DNA of 64,000 bases. It comes from Pseudomonas sessilinigenes. GTDB taxonomy: Bacteria > Pseudomonadota > Gammaproteobacteria > Pseudomonadales > Pseudomonadaceae. How positions within the stretch are numbered: the first letter of the stretch is position 1; every line of letters begins with the position of its first letter. Positions 1 to 8,879 of the stretch are shown piece by piece. The position numbers and the translations under genes are program-made. Location of the stretch: the NCBI RefSeq assembly GCF_003850565.1, contig NZ_CP027706.1, forward strand, positions 2,790,001 to 2,854,000. Direction: 5' to 3'. Below the pieces are notes generated by a model. That model searched no databases, was not told where the DNA came from, and saw only the letters and a list, made by a program, of their open reading frames with translations.

Positions 1-423
1 CACGGCATGGGTCACGGTGGCGCCCAGCTCGAATGGGCCAAGGTCATAGCCCAGGTGAGCGCCGTACTGGGCGCGGGTCTTGATGTCGCCCATGCCCTTC
101 AGGCGCTTGGAGCCCTGGCCCATCCGGTTCTTGTCGTGGCGCGATTCGCTCGGGCCGACCCAGGTACTGAACGACAGGTCGCCCCACTTGTTGCCCCAGC
201 CCAGGCCCTGCTCGGTGTTGAGGAAGATGCCGTAGGGGCTGACGACCTCGGCACCGAGGATCGGCATCACGGCGCGCTGGTCGCTACCGCTGTAGCGTGG
301 AACGCTGGCCACCCCGGCGTTGACGCCGAATTTCCAGTCCTCGGCATGGGCCACGGCAGAAGCCGTGGTCAGGCCCAGGGTGCCGAGCCACAGCGCGGTG
401 GTGGTGCGTTTCAGGGTTTTCAT
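1..423 (-). CDS. MipA/OmpV family outer membrane protein (3' end outside window)
   Basis: The N-terminal 141 residues are visible; the rest runs off the left edge. The start is an ATG at 423 followed by a clear Sec signal peptide (MKTLKRTTTALWLG... ending AHA). The mature part begins EDWKFGVNAGVASVPRYSG and continues with alternating beta-strand segments (VMPILGAEVVSPYGIF, then GWGNKWGDLSFSTWVGPS). This is the pattern of the MipA/OmpV family, small outer-membrane beta-barrels, one of which scaffolds MltA and PBP1B in E. coli. Function here is not established. Family assignment rests on the N-terminal third only. Confidence 0.75.
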   Translation of the reverse strand, partial: MKTLKRTTTALWLGTLGLTTASAVAHAEDWKFGVNAGVASVPRYSGSDQRAVMPILGAEVVSPYGIFLNTEQGLGWGNKWGDLSFSTWVGPSESRHDKNRMGQGSKRLKGMGDIKTRAQYGAHLGYDLGPFELGATVTHAV

Positions 424-429
424 ATCGGT

Positions 430-2253
430 TTAGAACCTCAGGTGGTTGGAGTTATAGGTACGTTTGAACGAGTAGCCCAGGACATTGACCCCATTGATCT
501 GGCGTCGCACGGTGTCGCCCAGGCCGGGTCCATGGCCGGCAATCACCGCATGGGCGTTGTCTACCGGGGCCAGGATGTAGTCAGTCAGGGTGCGTCCCTG
601 CTGCAGGCTGCGAATCATCAGGAAACCGTCCTCCAGAGCGATGTCGACGCCGCTCATGGGGGTGTTTGCCTCGTCGTCGTTGAGCGCTGTGTAGGTGCCG
701 ACCGTGGCCAGCCAGTTATCGGGCAGGGGCACCGGGTCGATGCGCTCCCCCACGGCCAGCAACTGGCCATGGCTCTTGGCGGTGAACACCCGGTGTCCCT
801 GGACGCTGACGACATCCAGTTGCACCCGACCCAGGTCGCCCAGGTCCTGGAGCCAGAAACCCAGGAGTTTCTTCTGTGCCCGTAGCCAGCCGTGTTCATC
901 ACGCAGCAGTTCGAAACGAATGCCGCCCACCTCGCCGAACAAGCGTTGGCCCTGGTCCCTGATGCGCAACACGCCGTAGGCGGTGGCGTAGAACCCGGCC
1001 AGTTGCTGGCGGTCCGCCGCCTCGGGTACCCGGCGCCGCGCCGCCAGTTGCCGGGCGGGCTGGTTGACCTGTGCACCTTGTTCGCCGGGCTCCCCATGGG
1101 CCTGCAACAGCATCCGCAGGATCTGCGGTACCAAGGGTTGGGCCAGGGCTTCGCCGGTGCCGGAGTTACTCATGACGATGACTGCCAGTTGCTGCTCCGG
1201 CAGCACGCTGATCTGGGCATGGAAGTTGTTGCCGCTGCCGCTGTGTTGCCAGGTACGGATACCCGGGCGCACCCACTCGTCGCCACAGGGCGAGAGAAAC
1301 CAGCCCAAGCCGACCTGACAGTCGAAATCCATGACGTTGCCGGTGTTCTGTACCCGCACCATTTCATTGACGGAGTCCGCCGACAGCAGCTGGCGATGCT
1401 GGTATCGACCCTGGGCGAAAAGCATCCGTACGAAACGGCTCAGGTCCCGTGGACTGGTCCACAAGCCACCGGCGGGAACGTCGCGCACTGGCGCATTGAC
1501 ACTGACCGCGCCGTCCTCATAGCCCCGGGTGCGATAGGGCAGGTGGCTACTGTCACCGAGGAAGCTCGACTGGCTCATGCCCAGGGGGCGCAGCAGCCTG
1601 GTCTGCAACTGCTGTTCGAAATCCACGCCGCTGCTACGTTCGATGGCCGCTCCCAGCAGGGCGTAACCGAGATTGGAGTAGGCCGTTCGCGTTCCGGGCT
1701 GGTTGTTCAGCCAGACCCCGCTGACCTTCTGCGGCAACTCACCGAGGATATGCGGCGTGCGCAGGTCCCGCAGGTATTCGGCGGGCATCCCGGCCTGGTG
1801 GCTGAGCAGGCGTCGCAGGGTCACTGCCTGGTCGGCGGCGTTCTGATCGTCATGAAAGCGTGAGCGAACGTAGAACTCCTTGAGTGTGGCCTGCAGGGGC
1901 GAGTCCAGTTGCAGGCGGCCTTGCTCCACCAGTTGCATCACCGCCGTGGCGGTCAGCAGTTGCGACAGTGCCCCTGCGCGAAACGCCGTGTTTTCCGTGA
2001 CCTGCAGGCCACGATTCTTGTCGGCAAGACCAAAGCCCCGGGCCCAGATCAGCTCCTGGCCTTCCACCAGGGCAATGGAGAACCCGGGGACCTGATGCTC
2101 GGCCATCTCCCGTGGAATGTGCTGTTTCAAATAGCGAATGATGCTGGCGTAGTCACCGGGTGCAATGGACGGCGGCGATGGCGGCTGACCATTGCAACCC
2201 AGGCTACCCAGCAGAATGCCCAGCACTGGCAGGCCGAGAAGTTTGGGGGACAT
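430..2253 (-). CDS. Class C beta-lactamase-fold lipoprotein, catalytic SxxK lost
   Basis: A 607-residue protein with a lipoprotein signal peptide (lipobox LGSLGC) followed by a beta-lactamase/penicillin-binding fold and a C-terminal extension of about 200 residues. The ATG at 2253 is preferred to a start 21 bases upstream because it opens directly into the signal peptide MSPKLLGLPVLG. YxN (YSN, residue ~192) and HxG (HSG, ~337) are intact. The position of the nucleophile motif reads FRAGALSQLLTA where active members read F.xGS.xK, so Ser is Ala and Lys is Gln. By family knowledge such a protein should not acylate beta-lactams or peptides. It ends only 7 bases before the MipA/OmpV gene on the same strand, so the two may be co-transcribed. 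A binding or regulatory role is inference. Confidence 0.8.
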   Translation of the reverse strand: MSPKLLGLPVLGILLGSLGCNGQPPSPPSIAPGDYASIIRYLKQHIPREMAEHQVPGFSIALVEGQELIWARGFGLADKNRGLQVTENTAFRAGALSQLLTATAVMQLVEQGRLQLDSPLQATLKEFYVRSRFHDDQNAADQAVTLRRLLSHQAGMPAEYLRDLRTPHILGELPQKVSGVWLNNQPGTRTAYSNLGYALLGAAIERSSGVDFEQQLQTRLLRPLGMSQSSFLGDSSHLPYRTRGYEDGAVSVNAPVRDVPAGGLWTSPRDLSRFVRMLFAQGRYQHRQLLSADSVNEMVRVQNTGNVMDFDCQVGLGWFLSPCGDEWVRPGIRTWQHSGSGNNFHAQISVLPEQQLAVIVMSNSGTGEALAQPLVPQILRMLLQAHGEPGEQGAQVNQPARQLAARRRVPEAADRQQLAGFYATAYGVLRIRDQGQRLFGEVGGIRFELLRDEHGWLRAQKKLLGFWLQDLGDLGRVQLDVVSVQGHRVFTAKSHGQLLAVGERIDPVPLPDNWLATVGTYTALNDDEANTPMSGVDIALEDGFLMIRSLQQGRTLTDYILAPVDNAHAVIAGHGPGLGDTVRRQINGVNVLGYSFKRTYNSNHLRF

Positions 2254-2436
2254 GTAGCAAGCACCCGAGCGCAAATTGGATGGGTGAATGCTAGGGAAGG
2301 GCTGGTGGCCAGTCTTTGGCAGCTTTGTCAGGAAACTGTCAAAGAGTGTTAAACCGCTTCTTAACTCGAAGCGTGGTTGGCGCTGGGAAGTCCGGGCAGC
2401 AATGAAATTTTCACAAGGGCCAAGTTAAGCTGCGGC

Positions 2437-2600
2437 CTTCTTTGGGGAGTAACCTGCCACCGCTTGTCGCGGTGGAGCCCGTATCAACACTCTCGGCAAC
2501 CTGCCGTGGTACGGGCACCGTTTCGGTTGGTGAGACCATCGACAGGCTTGCGCTGAAGTCGGGCGCGTGGGCATGTCGTGGACTCAAGCCCGACCGGAAG
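2437..2600 (+). promoter_or_regulatory. yybP-ykoY type manganese riboswitch upstream of mntP
   Basis: The leader holds the hallmarks of this riboswitch class: the GGGGAGTAACC entry near 2444, a GC-rich helix (CCACCGCTTGTCGCGGTGG), the conserved ATCAACACTCTCGG loop, then GGTGAGACCATCGACAG before the closing side. It ends just upstream of the mntP start. The class is known to bind Mn2+ and to raise expression of Mn2+ exporters such as MntP. The exact ends of the aptamer are approximate. Confidence 0.85.
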
Positions 2601-2607
2601 ACTCAAG

Positions 2608-3180
2608 ATGAATCCTGCCTCGATCATTTTCCTGGCCTTCGCCATGTCCACCGATGCCTTCGCTGCCGCGGTCGGCAAAGGTTCGGCCATGTTCAAGCCC
2701 CGCCTGCTCGAAGCCCTGCGCATTGGCCTGATATTCGGTGTCATCGAGGCCATCACCCCCGTGGTGGGCTGGTTTATTGGCCAGGCAGCGGCCCAATGGG
2801 CTGCCGCCTGGGACCACTGGATCGCCTTCGGCCTGCTGGTGCTGCTGGGCCTGCACATGATCTACAACGGCCTGCGCCTGGAGGCTGAGGCCGAGCCGGA
2901 CAAGCCTCGCGAGCATGGCTTCTGGTTGTTGGCGGTCACCGGGTTCGCCACCAGCATCGATGCGCTGGCCGTGGGCGTCGGGCTGGCTTTCGTCAACGTC
3001 AATATCTGGATCGCCGCCAGCGCCATTGGCCTGGCCACCATGACCATGGTCACCCTGGGCGTCATGCTCGGCCGCGCCATCGGCACGGTCATGGGGCAGC
3101 GTGCCGAGGCATTGGGCGGCCTGGTACTGATCATCGTCGGTTGCGCCATTCTCTATGAGCACTTGTCGGCCATGGCTTGA
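2608..3180 (+). CDS. mntP: Manganese efflux pump MntP
   Basis: The product is 190 residues and begins [19 protein letters not shown], the typical MntP (formerly YebN) start with the conserved Asp in the first helix. A second copy of the signature ([17 protein letters not shown]) lies near residue 115, giving the internal repeat of the family. Six hydrophobic helices are visible. The ATG at 2608 is chosen over an upstream ATG at 2578 because only it gives the family N-terminus. The riboswitch directly upstream supports the role: export of Mn2+ from the cytoplasm when it is in excess. Confidence 0.95.
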   Translation: MNPASIIFLAFAMSTDAFAAAVGKGSAMFKPRLLEALRIGLIFGVIEAITPVVGWFIGQAAAQWAAAWDHWIAFGLLVLLGLHMIYNGLRLEAEAEPDKPREHGFWLLAVTGFATSIDALAVGVGLAFVNVNIWIAASAIGLATMTMVTLGVMLGRAIGTVMGQRAEALGGLVLIIVGCAILYEHLSAMA

Positions 3181-3204
3181 CCCTTTAGTAGCTATAGGGT
3201 TTTT
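3181..3204 (+). terminator. Intrinsic terminator after mntP
   Basis: Immediately after the mntP stop, CCCTTTAG-TAG-CTATAGGG forms a hairpin of eight positions with one T-T mismatch, followed by TTTTT. This is a classical rho-independent terminator and separates mntP from the zinc-ribbon gene. Confidence 0.75.
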
Positions 3205-3236
3205 ACTGGCGATCACCTCAATACGGAGTGATCGAG

Positions 3237-3494
3237 ATGAGCTTTTTCAAACGTTTGCTGATGGGGCACCACGGTTCTGGGCATGGCGGTTCCCGCAGTG
3301 GCCATCATGGTTCCGGTTCGCCCCAGGTCGGGGCTGGCAATGCGTGTGGGCAATGCCGCGCGATGAATGCGCCGGGCGCACGCTTTTGCCAGCAATGCGC
3401 GGCATCGCTGGGTGCAGCAGGGTGTGGGCAATGTGGTGCGCCGATGCAGGCTGGCGCGCGGTTCTGCGGACAGTGTGGCCGCGCCTCGGGCTGA
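3237..3494 (+). CDS. Small double zinc-ribbon protein
   Basis: An 85-residue protein: hydrophobic and basic start MSFFKRLLMG, a His/Gly/Ser-rich linker (residues 11-35), then two zinc-ribbon units, CGQC...RFCQQC and CGQC...RFCGQC, each with two CxxC pairs. The ATG at 3237 follows a GGAG at the right distance. Double zinc ribbons commonly mediate protein or nucleic-acid contacts. No specific function can be assigned; the His-rich stretch could also bind metal, which is of note next to mntP but is speculation. Confidence 0.75.
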   Translation: MSFFKRLLMGHHGSGHGGSRSGHHGSGSPQVGAGNACGQCRAMNAPGARFCQQCAASLGAAGCGQCGAPMQAGARFCGQCGRASG

Positions 3495-3509
3495 GGCGCG
3501 GCGCGGAGG

Positions 3510-4076
3510 CTACAGCTCCAGGCTGTGGATCACCTGGGTAGCGTCGTCAGGATCGATGGCGCTGCGCATGCCCAGGAGCTTGGCCAGCCGGCGCATGCCA
3601 TAGTTGGTGGCCGAATCGACCGAGTACATCTGCTGGAAGCCATTGTGGCGGGCCTCGTCGATCAGGTGCTGCATCAGCAGGCCACCCAGGCCCTTGCCCT
3701 GCCATTGATCGGCGATGGTCACGGCGAACTCGCAGCGCCAGGGCTGGTCGTCCACCTGGGCATAGCGACTGATGCCGACTTCGCGCAACTCGCCGTTGTC
3801 GTGGACCAGCGCCACGTAGGCCACCCGCTGTGGCGTGCCGACGTCCATCAACTGATCGAGCAATTGGTCGCCCACTTCCTTGACCTCGCCCAGGAAGCGC
3901 TGGTGCCGGGTGACGGGGGAGAGGTTTTCGATGAAGGCCTTCTCCCGCTGGCGATCCTGGGGCCGCAACGGGCGAATCAATACATGGCTGCCGTCGCTCA
4001 AGGCGTCGATCCAGTACTGGCCTTGCTGCGCCGGGAACGGCGGATGAGGGAGCATATCGAGAGCGCTGCTGGGCAT
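3510..4076 (-). CDS. GNAT family N-acetyltransferase
   Basis: A 188-residue protein with a GNAT core: substrate-side strands (HVLIRPLRPQDRQREKAFIENL), the acetyl-CoA loop in the segment CEFAVTIADQWQGKGLGGLLM (motif Q-x-x-G-x-G/L), and the terminal helix MRRLAKLLGM. The start at 4076 (MPSSALDML) is supported by AGGAGA eight bases upstream; an ATG further upstream lacks one. It resembles the acetyltransferase domain found in protein lysine acetyltransferases of the Pat type but without the acyl-CoA synthetase-like region. The substrate is unknown. Confidence 0.8.
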   Translation of the reverse strand: MPSSALDMLPHPPFPAQQGQYWIDALSDGSHVLIRPLRPQDRQREKAFIENLSPVTRHQRFLGEVKEVGDQLLDQLMDVGTPQRVAYVALVHDNGELREVGISRYAQVDDQPWRCEFAVTIADQWQGKGLGGLLMQHLIDEARHNGFQQMYSVDSATNYGMRRLAKLLGMRSAIDPDDATQVIHSLEL

Positions 4077-4267
4077 GGTCAAGTCTCCTGGGAGGCAAGG
4101 AACGGGCTGCAACCACAGCCCTGATTGCCCTCAGGTTCACCTGTGTGGCGATTGGAGTGCTTGACCGGCATCAATATTCGCAACGGTGCATGGCAACGGC
4201 TGATCACCGGTCATGTTCCAGCCAGGACCGAGGCATTGGGCCCGTACCCAAGGTCCGGGCCGGGACC

Positions 4268-4597
4268 TCAGTTGCTGTAGCTGGCCAGGGCGACTTCGGC
4301 GTTCTGCGCCAGCGGCTTGCGGCCACGGGTGCGCCAGTGTTCGATCAGCGCCCGGCCGTGGGCCATCCCGGCCTGCAGGGCGGCATCGGTGCTGAGGTAG
4401 TCGTTGCCATAGGGCGGGCAGGCAAAATGCAGGGAAAAGCATGGGTGCTGGCCCTGGCCGGTGAGGCGCCCGACATAGCTGTAGCTGGCGCCGGACTGGT
4501 GCGGGTCGAGGCTTGGCGAGCTGGGCTCGCGGATGATCATCACGTAGATGTCATGCTCGAATTGGGTGTCTTGGTACCAACTGCTAGAAGAATCCAT
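4268..4597 (-). CDS. Hypothetical protein, 109 residues
   Basis: The ATG at 4597 is preceded by a strong AGGAGG, which supports a real gene. The product starts MDSSSSWYQDTQFEHDIYVM, has no signal peptide or membrane helix, and contains a His/Cys stretch (GQHPCFSLHFACPPYGNDYL). It lies 53 bases after the amidase stop on the same strand and is likely its co-transcribed partner. I do not recognise the family. Confidence 0.6.
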   Translation of the reverse strand: MDSSSSWYQDTQFEHDIYVMIIREPSSPSLDPHQSGASYSYVGRLTGQGQHPCFSLHFACPPYGNDYLSTDAALQAGMAHGRALIEHWRTRGRKPLAQNAEVALASYSN

Positions 4598-4650
4598 GGT
4601 CCACCTCCTTGTCCGTCGCTGCCGTTGGGCGGCGGGTTGTGCTGTACGGG

Positions 4651-6114
4651 TTACTGGCCAGTGCCGAGGGTGTCTGTGGCGTCCAACAGCCCAGGGGGAT
4701 GGGCGAACAGCTCCATGGACTGGCGTTTTTCCAGGGCCCGTGCGGCCCGTAGTACCAGGTCGTCGCGGCCGAAGCGGGCGACGATCTGCAAACCGATGGG
4801 CAGGCCCGCGGCGCTCAGGCCGCAGGGCATGCTCAGCGCCGGCTGGCGGCTGTAGTTGAATGGGAACGTGGTCGGCTGCCACATGCTGCTGGCTTGCTGC
4901 GGCCAGTCGGGCGGGCTCTGCAGTTCCACGGCGAATGGCTCGACCACCGCGGTCGGGGTCAGCAGCAGGTCGTAGTCGCAGAGGAAGTCATGCAACTGCT
5001 GCGCAACCTGATGCCGTTCCTGCACGGCATTGGCGTAGTCCAGGGCATTGAGCTGGCGGGCCCGCAATTGGGTCTGCTGGAGAAAGTCGCTCATCAGGTG
5101 CTGTTGCTCCCCGGGTATCTCCAGGTCCACCGCGCTGGCCGCTTCCACGGGCCAGGAACGCACGAAGCCGGGCGCCGGATTGCCGATGTCCGGCGAGGCC
5201 AGCACCAGCGTCGCGCCAGCCTCTTCCAGGCACCGCGCCGCGGCCAGGCAAGCGGCGGCGATCTGCGGGTCGACATAGGCGGCATAACCCAGGTCGGTGC
5301 TGAAGGCGATGCGCAAACCCTGGACGCCATCCTCGATCCGTTCCAGGAAGCCCAGGGGGGCATGGGGCCAGGCAAAGGGCTCGCCGGGCTCATAGGCGCT
5401 CATGTGCTCCAGCAACAAGGCGATGTCGCGCACATGGCGGGCGATCGGGCCCTCGGCGGACATGCCACCTGGATCGATGGCCGGGCTGGTCGAAACCAGG
5501 CCGTGGCTGGGCTTGAGGCCGATCACCCCGCAGAAGCTCGCCGGGGTGCGGATCGAGCCGGCCGCGTCGTTGGCCGTGGCGGCCGGGGCATAACCGGCCG
5601 CCACCCCAGCGGTACTGCCACCGCTGCTGCCCGCGGCATGCAGGGCGAGGTTCCACGGATTGCGGGTGACTCCGGTCAGGGGGCTGTCGGTCAGGGGCGT
5701 ACAAGCCAGTTCCGGCAAGGTGGTCTTGGCGATGAAGATCGCCCCGGCTTCGCGCAGGCGCGCCACCAGGGCGCAGTCGCGCTCCAGGGGCGGGCGATTG
5801 GCCAGGGCCCTGGAACCGTTGCGGGTCTGCCAGCCCTGGATGTCATGGTTGTCCTTGACCAGCACCGCGATGCCGTCCAGGCGGCCCATGGGTTGCCCGG
5901 CGGCCCAGCGCTCGGCACTGGCCTGGGCGGCCAGCAACGCCGCCGCATCCTGGCGCGCGCACAGTGCGTTGAGCCGTGGCTCATGCTGCTCGATGCGGGC
6001 CAGCAGGTCGCGCAACAGGTCCACCGGGGTGAACTGCAAGGTGGCGAAACCGTGCAGCAAGGCCTCGATCGACAGCTGGTGCAGGGGCGGGTGGCTAGGC
6101 GTGACTGACGACAT
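4651..6114 (-). CDS. Amidase signature family hydrolase
   Basis: The product has 487 residues and carries the Ser-cisSer-Lys machinery of the amidase signature family: Lys in VLVKDNHDIQG, cis-Ser in AAGSSGGSTAG, and the nucleophile Ser in DAAGSIRTPA, followed by GVIGLKPSHG. The start at 6114 (MSSVTPSHPP) follows an AGAAG. No signal peptide, so cytoplasmic. The polyamine-type binding protein gene lies 103 bases upstream on the same strand and an AraC regulator beyond that, so it may hydrolyse an amide taken up by that system. The substrate cannot be told from sequence; the family spans aliphatic, aryl and amino-acid amides. Confidence 0.85.
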   Translation of the reverse strand: MSSVTPSHPPLHQLSIEALLHGFATLQFTPVDLLRDLLARIEQHEPRLNALCARQDAAALLAAQASAERWAAGQPMGRLDGIAVLVKDNHDIQGWQTRNGSRALANRPPLERDCALVARLREAGAIFIAKTTLPELACTPLTDSPLTGVTRNPWNLALHAAGSSGGSTAGVAAGYAPAATANDAAGSIRTPASFCGVIGLKPSHGLVSTSPAIDPGGMSAEGPIARHVRDIALLLEHMSAYEPGEPFAWPHAPLGFLERIEDGVQGLRIAFSTDLGYAAYVDPQIAAACLAAARCLEEAGATLVLASPDIGNPAPGFVRSWPVEAASAVDLEIPGEQQHLMSDFLQQTQLRARQLNALDYANAVQERHQVAQQLHDFLCDYDLLLTPTAVVEPFAVELQSPPDWPQQASSMWQPTTFPFNYSRQPALSMPCGLSAAGLPIGLQIVARFGRDDLVLRAARALEKRQSMELFAHPPGLLDATDTLGTGQ

Positions 6115-6217
6115 GGACAACTCTTCTTTCAAGGGCGCCGGCTGCGCTGGGCACGTCGGCGGCGAAAGCTTGCGGGCCGGTTGTGCACCAGCGCGCAAGG
6201 TGTTCGGGGTAAAGGGT

Positions 6218-7324
6218 TCAGCGTCCGCTGGTGACCTTGATCCAGGTCCGGGTCCGGGTGCGTTCGGCCTTGGCCGGCAGCGGCGCCAGGGGGAACAGGC
6301 GGGTCATGGTCTGGGCGTTGGGAAACAGGTCAGGGTTGTCCAGCAGCGATTGCTGGATGAACGCCTTGGAGTCCGTGACGCCGTTGGGGTAGCCGACGAA
6401 ATTGCTGATGGAGGCGATGACTTGCGGTTCCATCAGGTAGTTGAGAAATGCGTGGGCCGTGTCCACATGCTTGGCGCCGGTAGGGATGGCCACGGTATCG
6501 ATCCAGGCCAGGGTGCCTTCCTTGGGAATGCGCATCTCGATGTGCACGCCGTTCTTGGCTTCGTTGGCACGGTTGGCCGCCTGCAGGAAACCGCCGGAGT
6601 AGCCGACCGCCACGCAGATATTGCCGTTGGCGATATCACCCATCCACTTGGCGCTGTGGAAGTAGCGCACATAGGGGCGCAGCTTGAGCAACAGGGCCTC
6701 GGCCTTGCGATAGTCCTCGGGGTTCTGGCTGTTGGAGTCCAGGCCCAGGTAGTGCAGGGCCAGGGGCAGCATCTCGGCGGGCGAGTCGAGGAAGGTCACG
6801 CCGCATTGGCTGAGCTTCTTCAGGTTCTCTTCCTTGAACACCAGGTCCCAGCTGTTGACCGGCGCGTCGCTGCCCAGCAGTTCCTGGACCTTGTCGCGGT
6901 TGTAGCCGATCAGGTTGGTGCCCCACATGTAGGGGATCACGTAGCGGTTGCCGGGGTCGTTCTGCTCCAGCAACTTCATGACGGTCGGGTCGAGGTTCTT
7001 CCAGTTCGGCAGCTGGCTGCGGTCCAGGGGCTGGAAGGCACCGGCGTTGATCTGCTTGCTGACGAAACCGCTGGAGGGCACCACCACGTCGTAGCCACTG
7101 TTGCCGGTGAACAGCTTGGCTTCCAGCACTTCATTGCTTTCGAAGATGTCGTACTTGACCTTGATCCCGCTGCTGGCCTGGAAATCCTTGATGGTGTTGG
7201 GGGCGATGTATTCCGACCAGTTGAAGATGTTCACCGTCCGTTCAGGGGCGGCCATCGCGCTGGAAGAGCAGGTCAGGGCCAGGCTCAGGGCCAGGCTGGT
7301 GAGGGCGGTATGCAGCGATTTCAT
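6218..7324 (-). CDS. Periplasmic polyamine-type ABC binding protein (PotF/SpuD family)
   Basis: The 368-residue product has a Sec signal peptide (MKSLHTALTSLALSLALT...SSAMAA) and the PotF/PotD fold signatures VNIFNWSEYIAP, YDIFESNEVLEAKL, GYDVVVPSSGF and YMWGTNLIGYN. Members bind putrescine, spermidine or related cations in the periplasm and hand them to an ABC permease. No permease or ATPase genes are adjacent, so it would have to use a distant transporter or serve sensing. The neighbours are an amidase downstream and an AraC regulator upstream on the same strand. Confidence 0.85.
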   Translation of the reverse strand: MKSLHTALTSLALSLALTCSSSAMAAPERTVNIFNWSEYIAPNTIKDFQASSGIKVKYDIFESNEVLEAKLFTGNSGYDVVVPSSGFVSKQINAGAFQPLDRSQLPNWKNLDPTVMKLLEQNDPGNRYVIPYMWGTNLIGYNRDKVQELLGSDAPVNSWDLVFKEENLKKLSQCGVTFLDSPAEMLPLALHYLGLDSNSQNPEDYRKAEALLLKLRPYVRYFHSAKWMGDIANGNICVAVGYSGGFLQAANRANEAKNGVHIEMRIPKEGTLAWIDTVAIPTGAKHVDTAHAFLNYLMEPQVIASISNFVGYPNGVTDSKAFIQQSLLDNPDLFPNAQTMTRLFPLAPLPAKAERTRTRTWIKVTSGR

Positions 7325-7429
7325 GCGACGACTCCATGTCTTGAAGAAAGCGAAACGTTCCGGACGTCATTTTTCGCCGGAAGCGTTGCTCAGAGAATGT
7401 TGGTAACGGTCAATAGGGGATATTTGACG

Positions 7430-8461
7430 TCATTCTTGCGAACGGTCCGAAAGTGGACCGAGCTGACCGGCCAGTTGCCGGAACCGTCCTGGAGCGACAC
7501 CGCTCCAGCGCTGGAAGGCATGGCGGAAACTCGCGGTCTCCTTGAACCCCAGGGCTTCGGCGATGCGATACACCGGCAGGCTGTGCTGTTCCAGCAACTG
7601 GCGGGCCCGGGTATAGCGCAGCTCGTCCAGCAATTGCTGGTAGCTGGTGTCCTGCGCCCGCAGGCGCCGGCGCAGGGTGCTGGGGGAGCAGTGCACCTGG
7701 CGCGCCAGGCTGTCGAAGTCCGGCACGGCGTGCAGCTGTTCGTTGAGGATGCGCCGCACCTGGTCGATCCAGGTCGGACGGGCGCTGAGCTCCTCGTTCA
7801 GGCGGATGCAGCGTTGCAGCATGTCGTTCTGGGTCACCAGGTCCGCCAGGGGCAGGCGCCGGTCCAGCCACTCCGGGTCGAAACCGATGGCGTTGCGCCC
7901 GGCATTGAACTGCACCGGGCAATTGAAGGCTTGCTCGTAGCTGTCCAGGTAGGGCTGCGGCCCGTGCTTGAGGTGCACCTCGCGCAGTGGCAGCGAACAG
8001 CCCAGCAGGTCCTGGCAGGTGACCCGGTAGGACGACATGCAGAAATCGGTGTTGAACACTTCCAGCTCGCTCTCGCTGTACTGGTCGGCGGTGAGCCAGG
8101 CCAGGCCATCGCGCAGTTCCAGGTCGAGGTGGAAGAAGGTGCCCAGCAACAGCGGGTAGCGCAGCGCCAGGGACCAGCCCTCGCGCAGGGTGGCGCTGGT
8201 CAGCAGGGTCAGGCCGAACATGCCGTAGGCGCAGATGTGCAGGTTGCGTCCAAGCACCAGTCCCAGGTCCTGGCGAAAGGCCACGGCATTGCTGAATACG
8301 CGCATTTCCTGGCTGATATTGATCAGGCTGTTGGGCAGTTCCAGGTCCGCCAGCTGGATGCCGCTACCTTCGAGCAACACCTGGGTCGGGACGTCGCTGT
8401 CGCGAAAGGCGTCCAGTACTGCTTGGGTGGTGTGCAGGGTGGTCAGGCGAAGGGCAGCCAT
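7430..8461 (-). CDS. AraC family transcriptional regulator, arabinose-binding-like N-terminus
   Basis: The product is 343 residues. The N-terminal ~220 residues match the PocR/OruR-type ligand-binding half of AraC regulators. The C-terminus holds the two helix-turn-helix units (LARQVHCSPSTLRRRLRAQ and YRIAEALGFKETASFRHAF followed by RWSGVAPGRFR). ATG at 8461 is chosen; a TTG two codons upstream is possible. It precedes the binding protein and amidase genes on the same strand (gap 105 bases) and is the probable local regulator. OruR/ArgR-like members sense amino acids or amines; the inducer here is unknown. Confidence 0.85.
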   Translation of the reverse strand: MAALRLTTLHTTQAVLDAFRDSDVPTQVLLEGSGIQLADLELPNSLINISQEMRVFSNAVAFRQDLGLVLGRNLHICAYGMFGLTLLTSATLREGWSLALRYPLLLGTFFHLDLELRDGLAWLTADQYSESELEVFNTDFCMSSYRVTCQDLLGCSLPLREVHLKHGPQPYLDSYEQAFNCPVQFNAGRNAIGFDPEWLDRRLPLADLVTQNDMLQRCIRLNEELSARPTWIDQVRRILNEQLHAVPDFDSLARQVHCSPSTLRRRLRAQDTSYQQLLDELRYTRARQLLEQHSLPVYRIAEALGFKETASFRHAFQRWSGVAPGRFRQLAGQLGPLSDRSQE

Positions 8462-8603
8462 CGGCAATCTCGAAGCAGGAATCGGAAAGGCGTGACTTTA
8501 GGGGTTACGCGCCGGCGGTTCAATCGACGGTGCGACGTTCCACGACAGATACCGGCAAGTTCTCCTCCGGATCGCTGCCAGAGCCTGGCAGGTGCCTGCC
8601 GGT

Positions 8604-8879
8604 TCAGCGATTCACGGAGTGGCGCCAGGCCTTATAGAGCCTGGGCAGGCAGCGGGCGCAAGGCCGGTAGCCGGCGGCGAGCGCCGTGGCCTCGTCGAGG
8701 AAGAACACCCGGTGGCGTACGTAGCCGCCACGGGCGATGGCGGCCAGGGCACAGGGGCAGTCCAGGCGGCCATAGATGCGGCTGCGCCGATGACCGCCCA
8801 GGGTCCCGGGGCAGGGGCTGGACCAGGGCTGGCCGTGGCGGTCCAGCAGGGTCCAGTGCCGCACTGCCGGGTCGCTCAT
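8604..8879 (-). CDS. Stand-alone Ada-type zinc-binding domain protein
   Basis: A 91-residue protein. The core SRIYGRLDCPCALAAIA then ATALAAGYRPCARCLPRL carries two paired cysteines and the A.AAG.RPC.RC signature of the Ada metal-binding domain. In Ada this domain repairs DNA phosphotriesters by accepting the methyl group on a zinc-bound Cys. The AraC-type HTH and the O6-methylguanine transferase domain of full Ada are absent. Its ATG overlaps the stop of the upstream AlkA-like gene (ATGA), so the two are translationally coupled, which supports a shared alkylation-repair role. Whether it repairs or only binds DNA is unknown. Confidence 0.8.
   Translation of the reverse strand: MSDPAVRHWTLLDRHGQPWSSPCPGTLGGHRRSRIYGRLDCPCALAAIARGGYVRHRVFFLDEATALAAGYRPCARCLPRLYKAWRHSVNR

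Noticed and set aside
8604..8879. Full Ada methyltransferase
   Set aside because: Only the zinc-binding domain is present; there is no PCHRV-type active site nor AraC HTH.
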